The notes below the pieces were generated by a model, which saw only the letters and a list, made by a program, of their open reading frames with translations, was not told the origin of the DNA and searched no databases. The position numbers and the translations under genes were made by a program. DNA of 64,000 nucleotides from contig NZ_JABFHI010000001.1 of the NCBI RefSeq assembly GCF_013112225.1, forward strand, positions 372,001 to 436,000. Direction: 5' to 3'. The stretch is from Vreelandella azerica (GTDB taxonomy: Bacteria; Pseudomonadota; Gammaproteobacteria; Pseudomonadales; Halomonadaceae). Positions 1 to 13,116 of this stretch are shown here, piece by piece (position 1 is the stretch's first letter; each line of letters begins with the position of its first letter).

Positions 1-2
1 CC

Positions 3-392
3 TTCAGGCCACGACTGGTGAAGAACCGCAAACGAAACAGCATGTTTGTGAATTTTACGCCAGCGGTCAGCCAAGCGGCTATGAAGTCCATGCGGCAAAC
101 AACCCGGAGATTGAACTATCGCAATCGTTCCAACCTGAGTCTGGCTGATATATCGCGACTACATAACCCGATTCTTCGGGGGTGGCTGGCGTACTATGGG
201 AGGTTCTATCCTTCCGCCATGTACCCGGTGCTGCGACATTTCAACCGGACGTTGGTGGCCTGGGCGATGAAGAAGTTCAAGCGCTTAAAAGGCCGGAAAA
301 TGCGGGCAAGTCAGCTTTTGAGAACACTGGCCAAGACCCGACCTTCCCTGTTTGTACATTGGCAGCGAGGTATGGTGGGTGACTTTGCTTGA
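3..392 (+). CDS. Group II intron maturase, C-terminal fragment (runs off the left edge)
   Basis: The open frame enters from the left edge and reads to a TGA at 390-392. It matches the maturase-specific (GIIM) tail of group II intron reverse transcriptases: a conserved F-x-PRLVKNRK start of the X-domain region, then LRGWLAYYGRF, which is the hallmark helix of this domain. The reverse transcriptase palm would lie to the left and is not visible. In intact introns this protein splices its own RNA and drives retrohoming. The stop is only 4 nt before intron domain V, the usual arrangement. A GTG at 18 is not a real start because homology continues upstream of it. I cannot tell whether the full intron is intact. 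Confidence 0.85.
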   Translation, partial: FRPRLVKNRKRNSMFVNFTPAVSQAAMKSMRQTTRRLNYRNRSNLSLADISRLHNPILRGWLAYYGRFYPSAMYPVLRHFNRTLVAWAMKKFKRLKGRKMRASQLLRTLAKTRPSLFVHWQRGMVGDFA

Positions 393-395
393 TGG

Positions 396-468
396 GAGCG
401 GTGTGAGTCGAGAGGCTCACGCACCGTTCTGAGAGAGGCCGAGGGTGCAATTCCCTTGGTCTACTCAC
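396..468 (+). ncRNA. Group II intron domains V and VI (3' end of the intron)
   Basis: Positions 396-429 form a 34-nt domain V: outer stem GAGCGGTG (396-403) with CACCGTTC (422-429), a two-base bulge, and inner stem GTGAGTC (403-409) closed by a GAGA tetraloop with GGCTCAC (414-420). Domain VI follows at about 433-465, with a stem built from GGCCGAGGG and CCCTTGGTC. The 3' splice site should lie at about 466-471. Seen directly as pairing; the assignment follows known group II intron anatomy and the maturase tail just upstream. Confidence 0.75.
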
Positions 469-527
469 CAACGCCATTGATACCTGGTTTTTGGTAGGAT
501 CAAGCAAACAGACACGGAGTCATCACC

Positions 528-886
528 ATGCTGTGCTTCAAGGCTTATAACGACGACCAGAACGCCATTGTAGTGATCAACTAACAAGATCAACTCCAGC
601 CAGGCACCTTTGAGCACGCCGTGCATTATCTGATCGAGCACAAGATCGACTTGTTGGTTCTAAGTATCGCAACGACGCGATCGGGTGGTTGGCTTATGAT
701 CCGGCTATTTTGTTGAAGATCATCCTGTTTGCCTACTCTAAAGGCATCACCTCCAGCCGTGAGATGCCGTGGTGCTGCGAGACCAATATTATTTTTAAAG
801 CACTCTCCTGCGATACCGCCAACCGGACAACTATCCTGCCAGAGGGGGTGGTGAAAGTTCTCAGGCTCTGGAGCCACTACGAATAA
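528..886 (+). pseudogene. IS1182-type transposase N-terminal relic
   Basis: Reading from the ATG at 528, the translation gives the opening of an IS1182-family transposase (DUF772 N-terminal domain): a K/Q-x-x-LLPGTFE-like segment (here LQPGTFEHAVHYL) and, after a frame change near 660, the RND...AYDPAILLKIILFAYSKGITSSRE block with a C-EN-I-FKALS ending. It is broken three ways: a TAA at codon 19, a frameshift near 660, and loss of the whole catalytic part after about 835. The relic lies immediately downstream of the group II intron 3' end, so the intron may have landed in or beside this element. Not functional. Confidence 0.75.
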
Positions 887-931
887 TGCATAACCAACTG
901 CTGTTGCCAGACAATTTCTCTACCGCTTCGC

Positions 932-997
932 GGCCCCAAAATTGCCGCACTTCGTTGGTCGGCTCAAGATAAAGGCAAAAGCGGTCGGATAGAAAAA
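932..997 (+). pseudogene. Possible HigB/RelE-type toxin stub fused in frame to the HTH gene
   Basis: The reading frame of the downstream HTH gene stays open back to a stop at 884-886. The segment translated from about 932 reads like the core of a HigB-type RelE toxin: an LRW motif followed by a GKSG run, the region that in the family reads RK-RW...GKGKSGG-R. The toxin strand that should follow is missing and the frame continues straight into the antitoxin. This may be a deletion that joined toxin to antitoxin. The match is short, so confidence is limited. Confidence 0.35.
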
Positions 998-1210
998 GTG
1001 ATCGTTCATGAATTCGGGCCAGTAGAGGTCAAGAAGATTCGCTCCCAGTTGGGCATGTCTCAGAATGAATTTGCCTCGGCCTTTGGAACCAGCGTCAGTA
1101 CACTGCGCCATTGGGAGCGTGGTGACCGAGCGCCCCGTGGTCCGGCTCTAGTGTTGCTGAATGTGGTCTGTAAAGAGCTCAAAGCCGTATTAAAGGCGCT
1201 TAGTGCATAA
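998..1210 (+). CDS. HigA-like XRE-family antitoxin/regulator
   Basis: A 70-residue protein starting at a GTG (998). It contains a Cro/C1-type helix-turn-helix at about residues 11-40 (IRSQLGMSQNEFASAFGTS, then STLRHWERGDR), followed by the P-x-GPALVLLNVV and A-VLKAL helices seen in small HigA/NadS-like antitoxins. Such proteins bind their toxin and repress their own promoter. The expected partner, a HigB/RelE toxin, is absent apart from a possible stub directly upstream in the same frame, so this looks like an orphan antitoxin. No convincing ribosome binding site precedes the GTG; a start further upstream in the same frame is possible. It sits between transposon relics and the chromosomal core. 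Confidence 0.6.
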   Translation: MIVHEFGPVEVKKIRSQLGMSQNEFASAFGTSVSTLRHWERGDRAPRGPALVLLNVVCKELKAVLKALSA

Positions 1211-1244
1211 GAGAAAAATGCTAATAATCGAAGGCAGTGGAGCA

Positions 1245-1688
1245 TTATGCCGTCGATAAGAAAAGCACCATCTCGCGGTGAGGAATACCGGCATCCATGA
1301 AGGTGTCGCCGTAGGCGACAAAGCCTAGATGTTCATAGAACGCCAAGGCATGCAGCTGGGCGCTGAGCACTACCTTGGCGTGGCCCTGCTGGCGAGCAGC
1401 GTCAATGGCGGCTTGCATCAAGGCAACGCCGACCCCCTTGCCGCGTTGCTCAGTCAGCACAGCTACCCGGCCGATATGGCCATCCGGTAGCAGGCGCGCC
1501 GTGCCGATGGGGCTGGTTTGATCGCCATCCGCGTTCTGCCAGGCAATAAAATGGGTGCATTGGTCGTCCATGCCATCCCATTCTTCCTCTTCTGGCACCT
1601 GCTGCTCGATAACAAAGACAAGGCGCCGGATGGGTGCCGCATATGACCCGAGCGCTTCCCAGCGCCCGGTTTCAATAGTCAGGGTCAC
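1245..1688 (-). CDS. GNAT-family N-acetyltransferase (ElaA-like)
   Basis: A 147-residue GNAT. The middle has the family core PIGTARLLPDG-HIGRVAVL, then an acetyl-CoA pyrophosphate loop of the Q/R-x-x-G-x-G/A type (QRGKGVGVALM, about residues 88-98), and a C-terminal AFYEHLGFVAYG strand-helix typical of GNATs. The N-terminal part, with a RR-VF-IEQ-VP-EEEWDG-D segment, resembles the YjcF/ElaA group. Substrate unknown. Its ATG overlaps the stop of roxA by 4 bp, so the two are translationally coupled. Confidence 0.75.
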   Translation of the reverse strand: MTLTIETGRWEALGSYAAPIRRLVFVIEQQVPEEEEWDGMDDQCTHFIAWQNADGDQTSPIGTARLLPDGHIGRVAVLTEQRGKGVGVALMQAAIDAARQQGHAKVVLSAQLHALAFYEHLGFVAYGDTFMDAGIPHREMVLFLSTA

Positions 1689-2866
1689 TCGTCGTCATCC
1701 TCCTCCTGGGGCCAGTAGAGGCTGCCGACATTCACCAGTTGGGTCAGCAAGGCATCGGCGCCAGCCAGACTCAGGACATCTTCATGAATCGGTGCCGGGT
1801 CGGCCAGGCGCTGAGCCAGCTCGCGGCTGCAGGGGTAGCCATCGCCATCGGCAAACAGGGTGACGGTATCACCATCGGCGCGCCAGGCCAGACGTGAGCC
1901 TGGGGCATGATAGAGCGGTGAGCCAGCTTGTAGCGCAGCAACAAGCTCAGGCACGCTCAAGGGCGGATCATGCGGCACCAGTTGGTCAACGTATTTGGGC
2001 TGGGTCATCACACGGCCAAACCACTGGCTGAGTTGAGTCGGGTTATCCAGGGTTTCAAGAATCAGCTGACGCATGCGCTCCAGCGCGGCATCGTCAATCT
2101 CGCTGGCGTCGTCAGCCGGCGCCATGGCGGCATCGCTGTAGCGTTGGGAGGGCAGCAGCTGCTCGCCCAAGTAGTCCGCATAAGAAGTAACGGCTTCATC
2201 CGCGGAAGGCGCGCGGAAACCGACGGAAATGGTCATGCAGTCATCGGTCTGGCTGACGCCGTGGTGCGCCCAGCCCGGCGGCAGGTAGAGCATGTCGCCA
2301 GGTTCCAGCACCCAGTCAGAGCCGGCTTCAACCTCGAAATCCTTGAGGATACGCAAGTCGATGCCGGGAATGATGGCCGCATCGTCGGCGGTCTTGCCGC
2401 CCAGTTGCCAGCGGCGCTGGCCGCTGGCCTGGAGCAGAAACACATCATACTGGTCAATATGCGGGCCAACGCTGCCGCCGGGAGGTGCATAGCTGATCAT
2501 TATGTCATCCAGGCGCCAGCGGGGCAGGAAATCAAACTCATCCATCAGGGCCGCCACCGAAGGCACATAGTGGTCAACGGCTTGCACCAGCAGGCTCCAC
2601 TTTTCCTCAGGCAGGCGTTCAAAGGTGGCGTCATCAAAGGGCCCATGGGAAACCTGCCAGGGGCCGTTGGGGCCATTTTCCTCAACCAGGCGTGCTTCTA
2701 TGCCTTCTTCACAGGCCAGCCCGGCCAGCTCGTCAGCCTCCAGCGGGCTGAGAAAGTCGGGAAAGGCGCCGCGAATAAGCAGCGGCTTCTGTTGCCAGTA
2801 TTCGGCCATAAATTCAGCCGGGGTAAGATCCCCTAGCAGGGTAAGCGGCTTATCGCGTTGGCTCAT
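1685..2866 (-). CDS. roxA: Ribosomal protein uL16 arginine 3-hydroxylase (RoxA/YcfD type)
   Basis: A JmjC/cupin-fold 2-oxoglutarate and Fe(II) oxygenase of about 393 residues. The iron site is readable: H-I-D at about residues 136-138, and a second histidine in PPGWAHHG about 60 residues later. The VFLLQASGQRRW strand after the HxD and a C-terminal winged-helix-like tail match YcfD/RoxA, which hydroxylates an arginine of ribosomal protein uL16. The start is set at 2866, because the ATG there has an AGGA 9 nt upstream; an in-frame ATG at 2893 has no such site. Last but one gene of the minus-strand run with purB; it overlaps the GNAT gene by 4 bp. Confidence 0.85.
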   Translation of the reverse strand: MSQRDKPLTLLGDLTPAEFMAEYWQQKPLLIRGAFPDFLSPLEADELAGLACEEGIEARLVEENGPNGPWQVSHGPFDDATFERLPEEKWSLLVQAVDHYVPSVAALMDEFDFLPRWRLDDIMISYAPPGGSVGPHIDQYDVFLLQASGQRRWQLGGKTADDAAIIPGIDLRILKDFEVEAGSDWVLEPGDMLYLPPGWAHHGVSQTDDCMTISVGFRAPSADEAVTSYADYLGEQLLPSQRYSDAAMAPADDASEIDDAALERMRQLILETLDNPTQLSQWFGRVMTQPKYVDQLVPHDPPLSVPELVAALQAGSPLYHAPGSRLAWRADGDTVTLFADGDGYPCSRELAQRLADPAPIHEDVLSLAGADALLTQLVNVGSLYWPQEEDDDE

Positions 2867-2916
2867 GGCTATGTCCTGTTGATGATGTGGCAAAAAATAA
2901 AATCAGTGATGCTGGA

Positions 2917-4343
<1,427 letters not shown>

Positions 4344-4413
4344 TTATCGTGTTGAAAATAAACGCTAGTCTTGAAAATAGACCACAGTTTTGAAAAATGA
4401 ACCCGCCAGTGGT

Positions 4414-5054
4414 TTAGCTTAGATCATCCAGGGCGCGACGCATGGCCTTGCGCTGGAAAACCAGCTTCCAGCGGCGCCCACCTTGCTGATGCCACAGCAG
4501 CGCAAAGCGGATACCCGCCATCAGGCAGGCGCGCACCCGCTCCGGCATCATGCGGCTTTGCAGCATGGAGGGGTCGCCTTGCACCACGATGCGCGTCTTC
4601 AGCGTTGAAAGCGTTTCCTGATAAGCCTCCCCAGGCTGGCAATCACGTTTTCATGCGTGTTGCCAAAATGCTCGGCCTGACCCTGAATACGCGACAGCTT
4701 CTGGCCCAGTTGATCCATCATCTGATTGTCGGTGCGCACTTTGTTCATCAGCAGTAACAGGGTGAAGCCGTAACGCAACACCACAGGGTTGGCCTGCTGG
4801 CGCCCCGACAGGGCTTCCAGCGTATCCAGGCCACGACGCAGGTTGTTGGGGTGGCCACCGTAGATGGCTTCAAAGCTTTCCGGGTTGGTATCCACGGTGG
4901 CGTTGATCAGGGTGTCCCAAGCGCGTTGATCAACTTGGCCGGTGCGGGCCAGCTCATCCACCAGGCTGGCCGCCTGAAAAACACCTGCCAGCGCCAGGGT
5001 CTGGCGAGCTGCCGGGCTATCCGGGGCACGGTGAATCGGGGTCGTTGAGGTCAT
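4414..5054 (-). CDS. hflD: High frequency lysogenization protein HflD homologue (frameshifted)
   Basis: HflD is a peripheral inner-membrane protein of about 210 residues named for its effect on phage lambda CII; its general role is not settled. The predicted protein starts MTSTTP at 5054, contains the family segment [20 protein letters not shown] and a [15 protein letters not shown] helix. The frame breaks at the C4 run 4629-4632. Adding one base restores [21 protein letters not shown] and the conserved ending [18 protein letters not shown], stopping at 4414. The start codon overlaps the mnmA stop (ATGA), and purB follows, as in E. coli. Confidence 0.88.
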
Positions 5055-6163
5055 GCAGCCGCCTCCTGGGCATTCCAAGTTGTGCGGATGACACCGCCAC
5101 CCAGGCAGATATCTCCGTCGTAGATCACCAGCGATTGCCCGGGAGTGACGGCCCATTGCGGCTCGTCAAAGTGAACCTCGGCACTGCCGTCTGGCAGGCT
5201 GCGTAAGGTGCAGGGCTGTTCTTCCTGGCGATAGCGGGTTTTGGCGGTAAACCGGCCCTGTTCTGCGGGCGCTGTGCTCGCTACCCATTCCATGGCTTCG
5301 GTTGCCAGGGCGTTGGAGTAGAGCAGAGGATGATGCTTGCCCTGTACCGCGATGAGAACGTTGCGGTTTAGGTCCTTGGCAGCCACATACCAGGGGTCTT
5401 CCGGGTAGTTGGCAAGCCCGCCAATGCCCAGGCCCTGACGTTGGCCGAGGGTGTAATACATCAGCCCCATATGCTGGCCAATGACATCGCCGTCCGGGGT
5501 TTCTATGCGCCCAGGCTGTGCCGGCAGGTACTGCTGGAGAAAGTCACGGAAACGCCGCTCGCCAATAAAGCAGATGCCGGTGGAATCCTTCTTCTTGGCG
5601 GTAATCAGGTCGTGCTGTTCGGCCAGGGCGCGTACGGCAGGTTTTTCCAGTTCGCCCACTGGAAATAGCGTACGCGCAATGGCGGCTTCAGGCACTGCGT
5701 GGAGGAAATAGCTCTGATCCTTGTTGCCATCCAGGCCCTTGAGCAGGCGTGGGCGTCCATTCTTAATACCTTGGCGAACATAATGGCCAGTGGCTATCCT
5801 GTCGGCGCCCAGTTTTTCGGCGTAGTCGAGGAAGACCTTGAACTTGATCTCGCGGTTACACAGGATATCCGGATTAGGCGTGCGCCCAGCGCGATATTCT
5901 TCCAGGAAATGTTCAAACACATTATCCCAGTATTCAGCGGCAAAATTGGCGGTATGCAGGGGAATACCCAGCTTACGGCAGACAGCCGCTGCGTCAATCA
6001 GGTCGTCTTTAGCCGTGCAGTACTCGGTGTTGTCGTCTTCATTCCAGTTTTTCATGAACAGGCCTTCGACCTGGTAGCCTTGTTCAAGCAACAACAGGGC
6101 GGAGACGGAGGAGTCGACGCCGCCGGACATGCCAACGATTACTTTGCCTTGAGTGGATGTCAT
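5051..6163 (-). CDS. mnmA: tRNA-specific 2-thiouridylase MnmA
   Basis: MnmA installs the sulfur of s2U at position 34 of tRNA-Lys, -Glu and -Gln, using ATP and a persulfide carried by the Tus/IscS relay. The PP-loop SGGVDSS lies near the N-terminus. Two catalytic cysteines are visible: one in the CNREIKF segment, the other in [11 protein letters not shown]. Length, about 370 residues, matches the family. The ATG at 6163 is preferred over the one at 6169, because GAGG then sits about 6 nt upstream instead of touching the start codon. It overlaps hflD by 4 bp. Confidence 0.95.
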   Translation of the reverse strand: MTSTQGKVIVGMSGGVDSSVSALLLLEQGYQVEGLFMKNWNEDDNTEYCTAKDDLIDAAAVCRKLGIPLHTANFAAEYWDNVFEHFLEEYRAGRTPNPDILCNREIKFKVFLDYAEKLGADRIATGHYVRQGIKNGRPRLLKGLDGNKDQSYFLHAVPEAAIARTLFPVGELEKPAVRALAEQHDLITAKKKDSTGICFIGERRFRDFLQQYLPAQPGRIETPDGDVIGQHMGLMYYTLGQRQGLGIGGLANYPEDPWYVAAKDLNRNVLIAVQGKHHPLLYSNALATEAMEWVASTAPAEQGRFTAKTRYRQEEQPCTLRSLPDGSAEVHFDEPQWAVTPGQSLVIYDGDICLGGGVIRTTWNAQEAAA

Positions 6164-6306
6164 GGGCATCCTCGGTTGAAAATGGTTTTATGCCATTGTG
6201 TCTACATGACGCCTTATGCAATGTCCTGATGCGACGCCTGTGTACAGCAGCATATAAATAGCCGCTCATTATACACGATGCAGACGAGCGCCTTCGAGTC
6301 TGATGG

Positions 6307-6759
6307 CTATTGATTTGCGGGGCCTTCATGGATCACGTCTAACGGGTAGATGCGCTTTGCCCGAGCGGCGGCGATGCGCGCCAGTACCAGCGGGCTACGC
6401 AGGCGCTGTTGCTCGCCAAGACGCCTGATGTCTTCGCCGCTCAACCAGTGAGTGGCGTGAATGTCCGGGTCCAGCGCGGTGTGCATGAATTCAGTCGGTT
6501 CGGCAATAAACCCATGGCTATGAAAGGTTAATCCTTCTGGCGTATCGAATACGTATAGCCCAAGGTAACCCGTCAAGCGCACGCACCAGGCGGTTTCTTC
6601 GGCCACTTCTCGCAAGACGGCGGCCATCGGCCCTTCCCCCGCTTCAATATGGCCAGCGGGTTGATTGAACTGCGTCGATGGGCCGCCACGTTGTTCCTCG
6701 ACCATCAGAAAGCGGCCATTCTGTTCGATCACACAAGCGACGGTGGCGTGAATGCTCAT
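6307..6759 (-). CDS. nudJ: Nudix phosphatase NudJ
   Basis: A 150-residue Nudix hydrolase. The Nudix box is complete: GHIEAGEGP, then AVLREVAEET, with the metal-binding RE-x-x-EE. The flanking strands (VACVIEQNGRFLMVEE at the N-terminus; LRSPLV and YPLDVI at the C-terminus) match E. coli NudJ, which hydrolyses nucleoside di- and triphosphates and HMP-pyrophosphate. The start at 6759 overlaps the rluE stop by 4 bp (ATGA), arguing for coupled translation. Synteny rluE-nudJ-mnmA is the same as in E. coli. Confidence 0.9.
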   Translation of the reverse strand: MSIHATVACVIEQNGRFLMVEEQRGGPSTQFNQPAGHIEAGEGPMAAVLREVAEETAWCVRLTGYLGLYVFDTPEGLTFHSHGFIAEPTEFMHTALDPDIHATHWLSGEDIRRLGEQQRLRSPLVLARIAAARAKRIYPLDVIHEGPANQ

Positions 6760-7352
6760 GATTTTTTCCTTGTGCGGGCCTTGGCCGGGTGGCGCACCTT
6801 GTTGGCGGGCGCGTGAAGGGTTTCTTTGCGCCATTCACCCGGCTTGAGCTCATCAAGCCGCCATGGGCCAATCGCGGCGCGAATCAGGCGCAGAGTCGGA
6901 AAGCCAACATGGGCGGTCATGCGGCGTACCTGGCGGTTGCGGCCCTCGGTAATGGTCAGTTCCAGCCAGCTAGTATGCGGGTGGCGTTTGGGGTCAATCA
7001 TGGGGTCGCGTGGGGCAATGGCGGGTGGCTCAACGCGTCGCGCCCTGGCCGGTTGAGTAAGGCCATCCTTTAGTTCAATGCCCTTGGTCAGAGCGCTCAG
7101 GGCGGTGTCGTCAATTTGGCCTTCCACCTGCACCCAGTAGGTTTTGGGCTGCTTGTGGCGTGGGTGAGCAATACGGTGAATAAGGCGGCCATCATCGCTT
7201 AACAGCAGCAGGCCTTCCGAGTCGTAATCCAGCCGTCCTGCTGCGTAAACGCCGGGAACATCTATAACATTGGCTAATGTGGCGCGGCCCTGTTTGTCGG
7301 TAAACTGCGACAGCATACGATAGGGCTTATGCAGTAAATATAAGGTGCTCAT
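6756..7352 (-). CDS. rluE: 23S rRNA pseudouridine(2457) synthase RluE
   Basis: A RsuA/RluB/E/F-family pseudouridine synthase of 198 residues without an S4 domain, as in RluE. The catalytic aspartate lies in GRLDYDSEGLLLL (about residues 40-52), and the later family motif EGRNRQVRRMTAHVGFP is intact. RluE modifies U2457 of 23S rRNA (E. coli numbering). The ATG at 7352 is preceded by AAGAGA at a good distance; an in-frame ATG at 7388 is not. The C-terminal tail is rich in K and R. First gene of the minus-strand run, divergent from icd. Confidence 0.92.
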   Translation of the reverse strand: MSTLYLLHKPYRMLSQFTDKQGRATLANVIDVPGVYAAGRLDYDSEGLLLLSDDGRLIHRIAHPRHKQPKTYWVQVEGQIDDTALSALTKGIELKDGLTQPARARRVEPPAIAPRDPMIDPKRHPHTSWLELTITEGRNRQVRRMTAHVGFPTLRLIRAAIGPWRLDELKPGEWRKETLHAPANKVRHPAKARTRKKS

Positions 7353-7599
7353 AATCTCTTTGGTTGGATGTCCTTGGTTTGTCGACAATCTCTCATGTGA
7401 TTAGAATGCGGCGCTGCTATACTTCCAGCCAATTTTATTCAGCAGCTGCGTCTTATTGGCGCAGCCATTATGATGGTGACACACGCATCAATCGATAACC
7501 GGGAACACCATACAAACCGATCCCGTCTGCGTCGCGGCATGCTTTTCTGTCGTGCCGAGCTGGATCTTTATCACCACAGCAATAGACAAAAGAGGTTAA

Positions 7600-9842
<2,243 letters not shown>

Positions 9843-9898
9843 CATTGTATTAGCCAATTGCACAGTTATTGGGCAATATGCCTGAAAACGCTGTGATA

Positions 9899-9930
9899 CC
9901 CCTCGCTCACTTTAGTGGGCGGGGGTTTTT
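9899..9930 (+). terminator. Intrinsic terminator after icd
   Basis: Stem CCCCTCGCTCAC (9899-9910), loop TTTA, then GTGGGCGGGGG with a single bulged C, followed by five T. It ends the icd transcript ahead of clpS. Confidence 0.85.
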
Positions 9931-10150
9931 AATGGTAGTGCTATACTTAACCTTATATGTACAATGGCGCCTTAAGGTGTATAGTTATTGCACAAGGCTT
10001 GTCACCGGGCGCCCAAGGTAAATAATTGAACTAATGTTTCTTATGCGATTCAAACTCAGCATGTTTTCACTAACCGCCTCCACATCGTCGTCTATGACAG
10101 GCTTTCCAGTCGGCGATGAAATTGCCAGGCTGAAATCCGGCACTAGCGTG
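9931..10150 (+). other. Leader region between icd and clpS
   Basis: About 220 nt without a recognisable gene. A TATACT at 9942-9947 could be a -10 element for clpS, but I find no good -35 partner. The clpS frame is open upstream to 10034 without any family match. Confidence 0.3.
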
Positions 10151-10483
10151 ATGGCAGGTATGACACGCCCATCCCAGCCTGACGAAGATGGCGACCTAGC
10201 CGTAAAGCCTGCCGAGCCCGAGCTGGCAAAACCGCCGATGTACAAGGTGGTGCTGCATAATGACGATTACACCCCTATGGAGTTCGTTGTTGAAGTCTTG
10301 CAGAGCTTTTTCGACCTTGATCATGAAAGAGCCATTCAGGTGATGTTGGCTGTGCATACCCAGGGGAAAGCCACCTGCGGTATTTTTACCCGCGACATTG
10401 CCGAGACCAAAAGCTATCAGGTGAATGAATATGCTCGTGAATGTGAGCATCCGTTGATGAGTGATATAGAGGCGGTGGATTGA
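10151..10483 (+). CDS. clpS: ATP-dependent Clp protease adaptor ClpS
   Basis: ClpS binds proteins with destabilising N-terminal residues and hands them to ClpA-ClpP. The core is clear: [19 protein letters not shown], whose NDD-Y-TPM residues line the N-degron pocket, then [16 protein letters not shown] and [15 protein letters not shown]. Length about 110 residues when started at the ATG at 10151. The frame runs open to 10034 but upstream codons show no family resemblance, and no start has a textbook ribosome binding site, so 10151 or 10160 are both possible. It precedes clpA in the usual order. Confidence 0.92.
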   Translation: MAGMTRPSQPDEDGDLAVKPAEPELAKPPMYKVVLHNDDYTPMEFVVEVLQSFFDLDHERAIQVMLAVHTQGKATCGIFTRDIAETKSYQVNEYARECEHPLMSDIEAVD

Positions 10484-10622
10484 TAGCGTTGAACAATTTT
10501 TTTATCCGAGGCTTGCAACCACGCACGTTGTGCCCGATGTTGAGAGTGACGGTCAATTATAGTGATTCAATCTGACCCGATAAAATCGAGCCGGTTGGGT
10601 CGAAGCGAGAAAGGGGACTGCC

Positions 10623-12899
10623 ATGCTGAGCAAAGAACTTGAACTGACCCTGAACACGGCTTTCACCGTGGCGCGCTCAAAACGCCATGAGTTTATGACC
10701 GTTGAACACCTTTTGCTTGCGCTTCTGGACAATGCGTCAGCGGTCGATGTGCTGAAAGCCTGCGGGGCCAACCTGGATAAACTGCGGTCTGATCTACAGG
10801 ACTTTATCAACTCAACCACGCCGTTAATCCCTGAAGGCCAGAGTGAGCGCGAAACGCAGCCTACTCTTGGTTTCCAGCGAGTACTGCAGCGTGCTGTTTT
10901 CCACGTTCAGTCGTCCGGTAAAAGTGAGGTCACCGGCGCAAATGTGCTGGTAGCGATTTTTTCCGAGCAGGAAAGTCAGGCGGTCTACTTCCTGAAGCAG
11001 CAAAACGTTGCCCGTGTGGATGCGGTCAACTATATCGCCCATGGCATTTCCAAAGTGGCCGGGCACAGCAGTTCTCCGTCACCATCGCCATCAGAGCAGG
11101 AAGATGGCGAAGAGGGTAGCGGCGAGATGGCATCGCATCCGTTGACAGGCTATGCCACCAACCTCAACGAAGAAGCTAAGAAAGGTAAGATTGACCCGCT
11201 GATCGGGCGTGACCATGAGCTTGAGCGGGTCGTTCAGATTCTGGCCCGTCGGCGCAAGAATAACCCCTTGCTGGTCGGTGAAGCCGGTGTGGGCAAAACC
11301 GCCATTGCTGAAGGTCTGGCCAAGCGCATCGTTGAAGAAGATGTTCCCGGGGTGATCGCCGATGCGGTGGTTTATGCGCTGGATATGGGCGCGCTGCTGG
11401 CAGGCACCAAGTACCGCGGCGACTTTGAGAAGCGTCTCAAGGGGCTGTTGGCGGAGCTGAAAAAGCTGCCCAATGCGATCCTGTTTATCGATGAAATTCA
11501 TACGGTGATTGGTGCTGGCGCCGCGTCTGGCGGCGTTATGGACGCCTCCAATCTGCTCAAGCCGTTGTTGTCATCGGGTGAACTGCGCTGCATCGGTTCA
11601 ACCACCTTCCAAGAATTCCGCGGCATATTCGAGAAAGACCGTGCTCTGGCGCGTCGTTTCCAGAAAGTTGATGTACTGGCGCCCTCCGTGGATGACACCA
11701 TCAAGATTCTTAAAGGTTTGCGTTCGCGCTTTGAGGAGCACCACGAACTCAAGTACACCGATGCGGCACTGGAAGCCGCTGCGCGTTTGTCAGACCGCTA
11801 TATCAATGACCGTTTCCTGCCGGACAAGGCAATCGATATCATTGATGAGGCCGGTGCCCATCAGCGTATGCTGCCTACTGAAATGCGCGTCGATACCATT
11901 GACGTGGATCAGGTGGAAGCCGTTGTGGCATCGGTCGCCCGCATTCCGCCGAAAAGCGTTTCAAGCTCTGACCGCAAGCTGCTTGAAAACCTTGACCGTG
12001 ACCTGAAAATGCTGGTGTTTGGGCAGAACGAAGCCATTGACAGCCTGACGGCGGCGATCAAGCTTTCCCGGGCCGGGCTGAAATCTCCCGACAAGCCGGT
12101 GGGTAGCTTCCTGTTTGCCGGACCAACGGGTGTGGGTAAGACCGAGGTGGCTCGGCAGCTGGCGCATATCATGGGGATTGAGCTGGTACGCTTTGATATG
12201 TCCGAGTACATGGAACGGCATACCGTTTCACGGCTTATCGGGGCGCCGCCAGGCTACGTTGGTTACGACCAGGGCGGCCTGCTGACCGAAGCGATTACCA
12301 AGCAACCGCACTGTGTGCTGCTGATGGATGAAATCGAAAAAGCACACCCTGAAGTCTTCAACCTGCTGTTGCAGGTGATGGATCACGGACGCTTGACGGA
12401 TAACAACGGCCGCGAGGCGGATTTCCGCCACGTTATTGTGATCATGACCTCCAACGCGGGCGCCGAGCAGGCTTCGCGCCGGTCAATTGGTTTCCAGACT
12501 CAGGATCACTCAACGGATGCCATGGAAGTCATTCGCCGCACCTTCTCACCGGAATTCCGCAACCGCCTTGACGGTATTATCCAGTTCAGCGAGCTGGCAA
12601 CCGATGTGGTGCGTAACGTGGTCGATAAGTTCCTGGTTGAACTGCAGGCTCAGCTGGATGAAAAACGCGTTCAGCTTGAAGTGGATGAGCAAGCGCGGGA
12701 TTGGCTGGCCGTTCAGGGCTACGACCCCGATATGGGGGCACGTCCGATGGCTCGTCTGATTCAGGAGAAGCTGAAAAAGCCGTTGGCCGAAATGATCCTG
12801 TTTGGTGAGCTGGCAGAGTACGGCGGCATCGTGCATGTCAGTCTTGAAAATGGTGAGCTGCATTTATCCACCGAACCCGAAATGGCTGATGCGCCCTAG
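10623..12899 (+). CDS. clpA: ATP-dependent Clp protease ATP-binding subunit ClpA
   Basis: ClpA is the hexameric AAA+ unfoldase that feeds ClpP. The 758 residues comprise a Clp N-domain (starting [14 protein letters not shown]), an acidic serine-rich linker near residues 150-165, AAA module D1 with Walker A GEAGVGKT and Walker B LFIDEIHT, and module D2 with Walker A GPTGVGKT, the sensor region and a C-terminal D2-small domain ending near [19 protein letters not shown]. An IGF/IGL-type loop (RSIGFQTQ) for ClpP docking is present. AAAGGGGA lies just upstream of the ATG. Frame intact. Confidence 0.97.
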   Translation: MLSKELELTLNTAFTVARSKRHEFMTVEHLLLALLDNASAVDVLKACGANLDKLRSDLQDFINSTTPLIPEGQSERETQPTLGFQRVLQRAVFHVQSSGKSEVTGANVLVAIFSEQESQAVYFLKQQNVARVDAVNYIAHGISKVAGHSSSPSPSPSEQEDGEEGSGEMASHPLTGYATNLNEEAKKGKIDPLIGRDHELERVVQILARRRKNNPLLVGEAGVGKTAIAEGLAKRIVEEDVPGVIADAVVYALDMGALLAGTKYRGDFEKRLKGLLAELKKLPNAILFIDEIHTVIGAGAASGGVMDASNLLKPLLSSGELRCIGSTTFQEFRGIFEKDRALARRFQKVDVLAPSVDDTIKILKGLRSRFEEHHELKYTDAALEAAARLSDRYINDRFLPDKAIDIIDEAGAHQRMLPTEMRVDTIDVDQVEAVVASVARIPPKSVSSSDRKLLENLDRDLKMLVFGQNEAIDSLTAAIKLSRAGLKSPDKPVGSFLFAGPTGVGKTEVARQLAHIMGIELVRFDMSEYMERHTVSRLIGAPPGYVGYDQGGLLTEAITKQPHCVLLMDEIEKAHPEVFNLLLQVMDHGRLTDNNGREADFRHVIVIMTSNAGAEQASRRSIGFQTQDHSTDAMEVIRRTFSPEFRNRLDGIIQFSELATDVVRNVVDKFLVELQAQLDEKRVQLEVDEQARDWLAVQGYDPDMGARPMARLIQEKLKKPLAEMILFGELAEYGGIVHVSLENGELHLSTEPEMADAP

Positions 12900-12936
12900 A
12901 TAGCGGACGCGCATCAATAAACGCCTTTCCAGGCAC

Positions 12937-12968
12937 AAAAAAGCGCCCTGTCAATGACGGGGCGTTTT
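12937..12968 (+). terminator. Intrinsic terminator after clpA
   Basis: Stem CGCCCTGTC (12944-12952), loop AAT, GACGGGGCG (12956-12964) with one G-U pair, then TTTT; preceded by a run of A, so it may act in both directions. Confidence 0.8.
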
Positions 12969-13116
12969 CGTCTTAAGACGCAGAATTCAAAACCATCAGG
13001 CTATGTCTCTTTATCCAGCATGAACGTCATTTTGGCTAAGCAACACAAGATTGCCCAGTTCTGCGACCAGGTGTTCGTGCGACGTAAAGTAGTGTCAGCT
13101 ACAGAGTAAATAGCTA

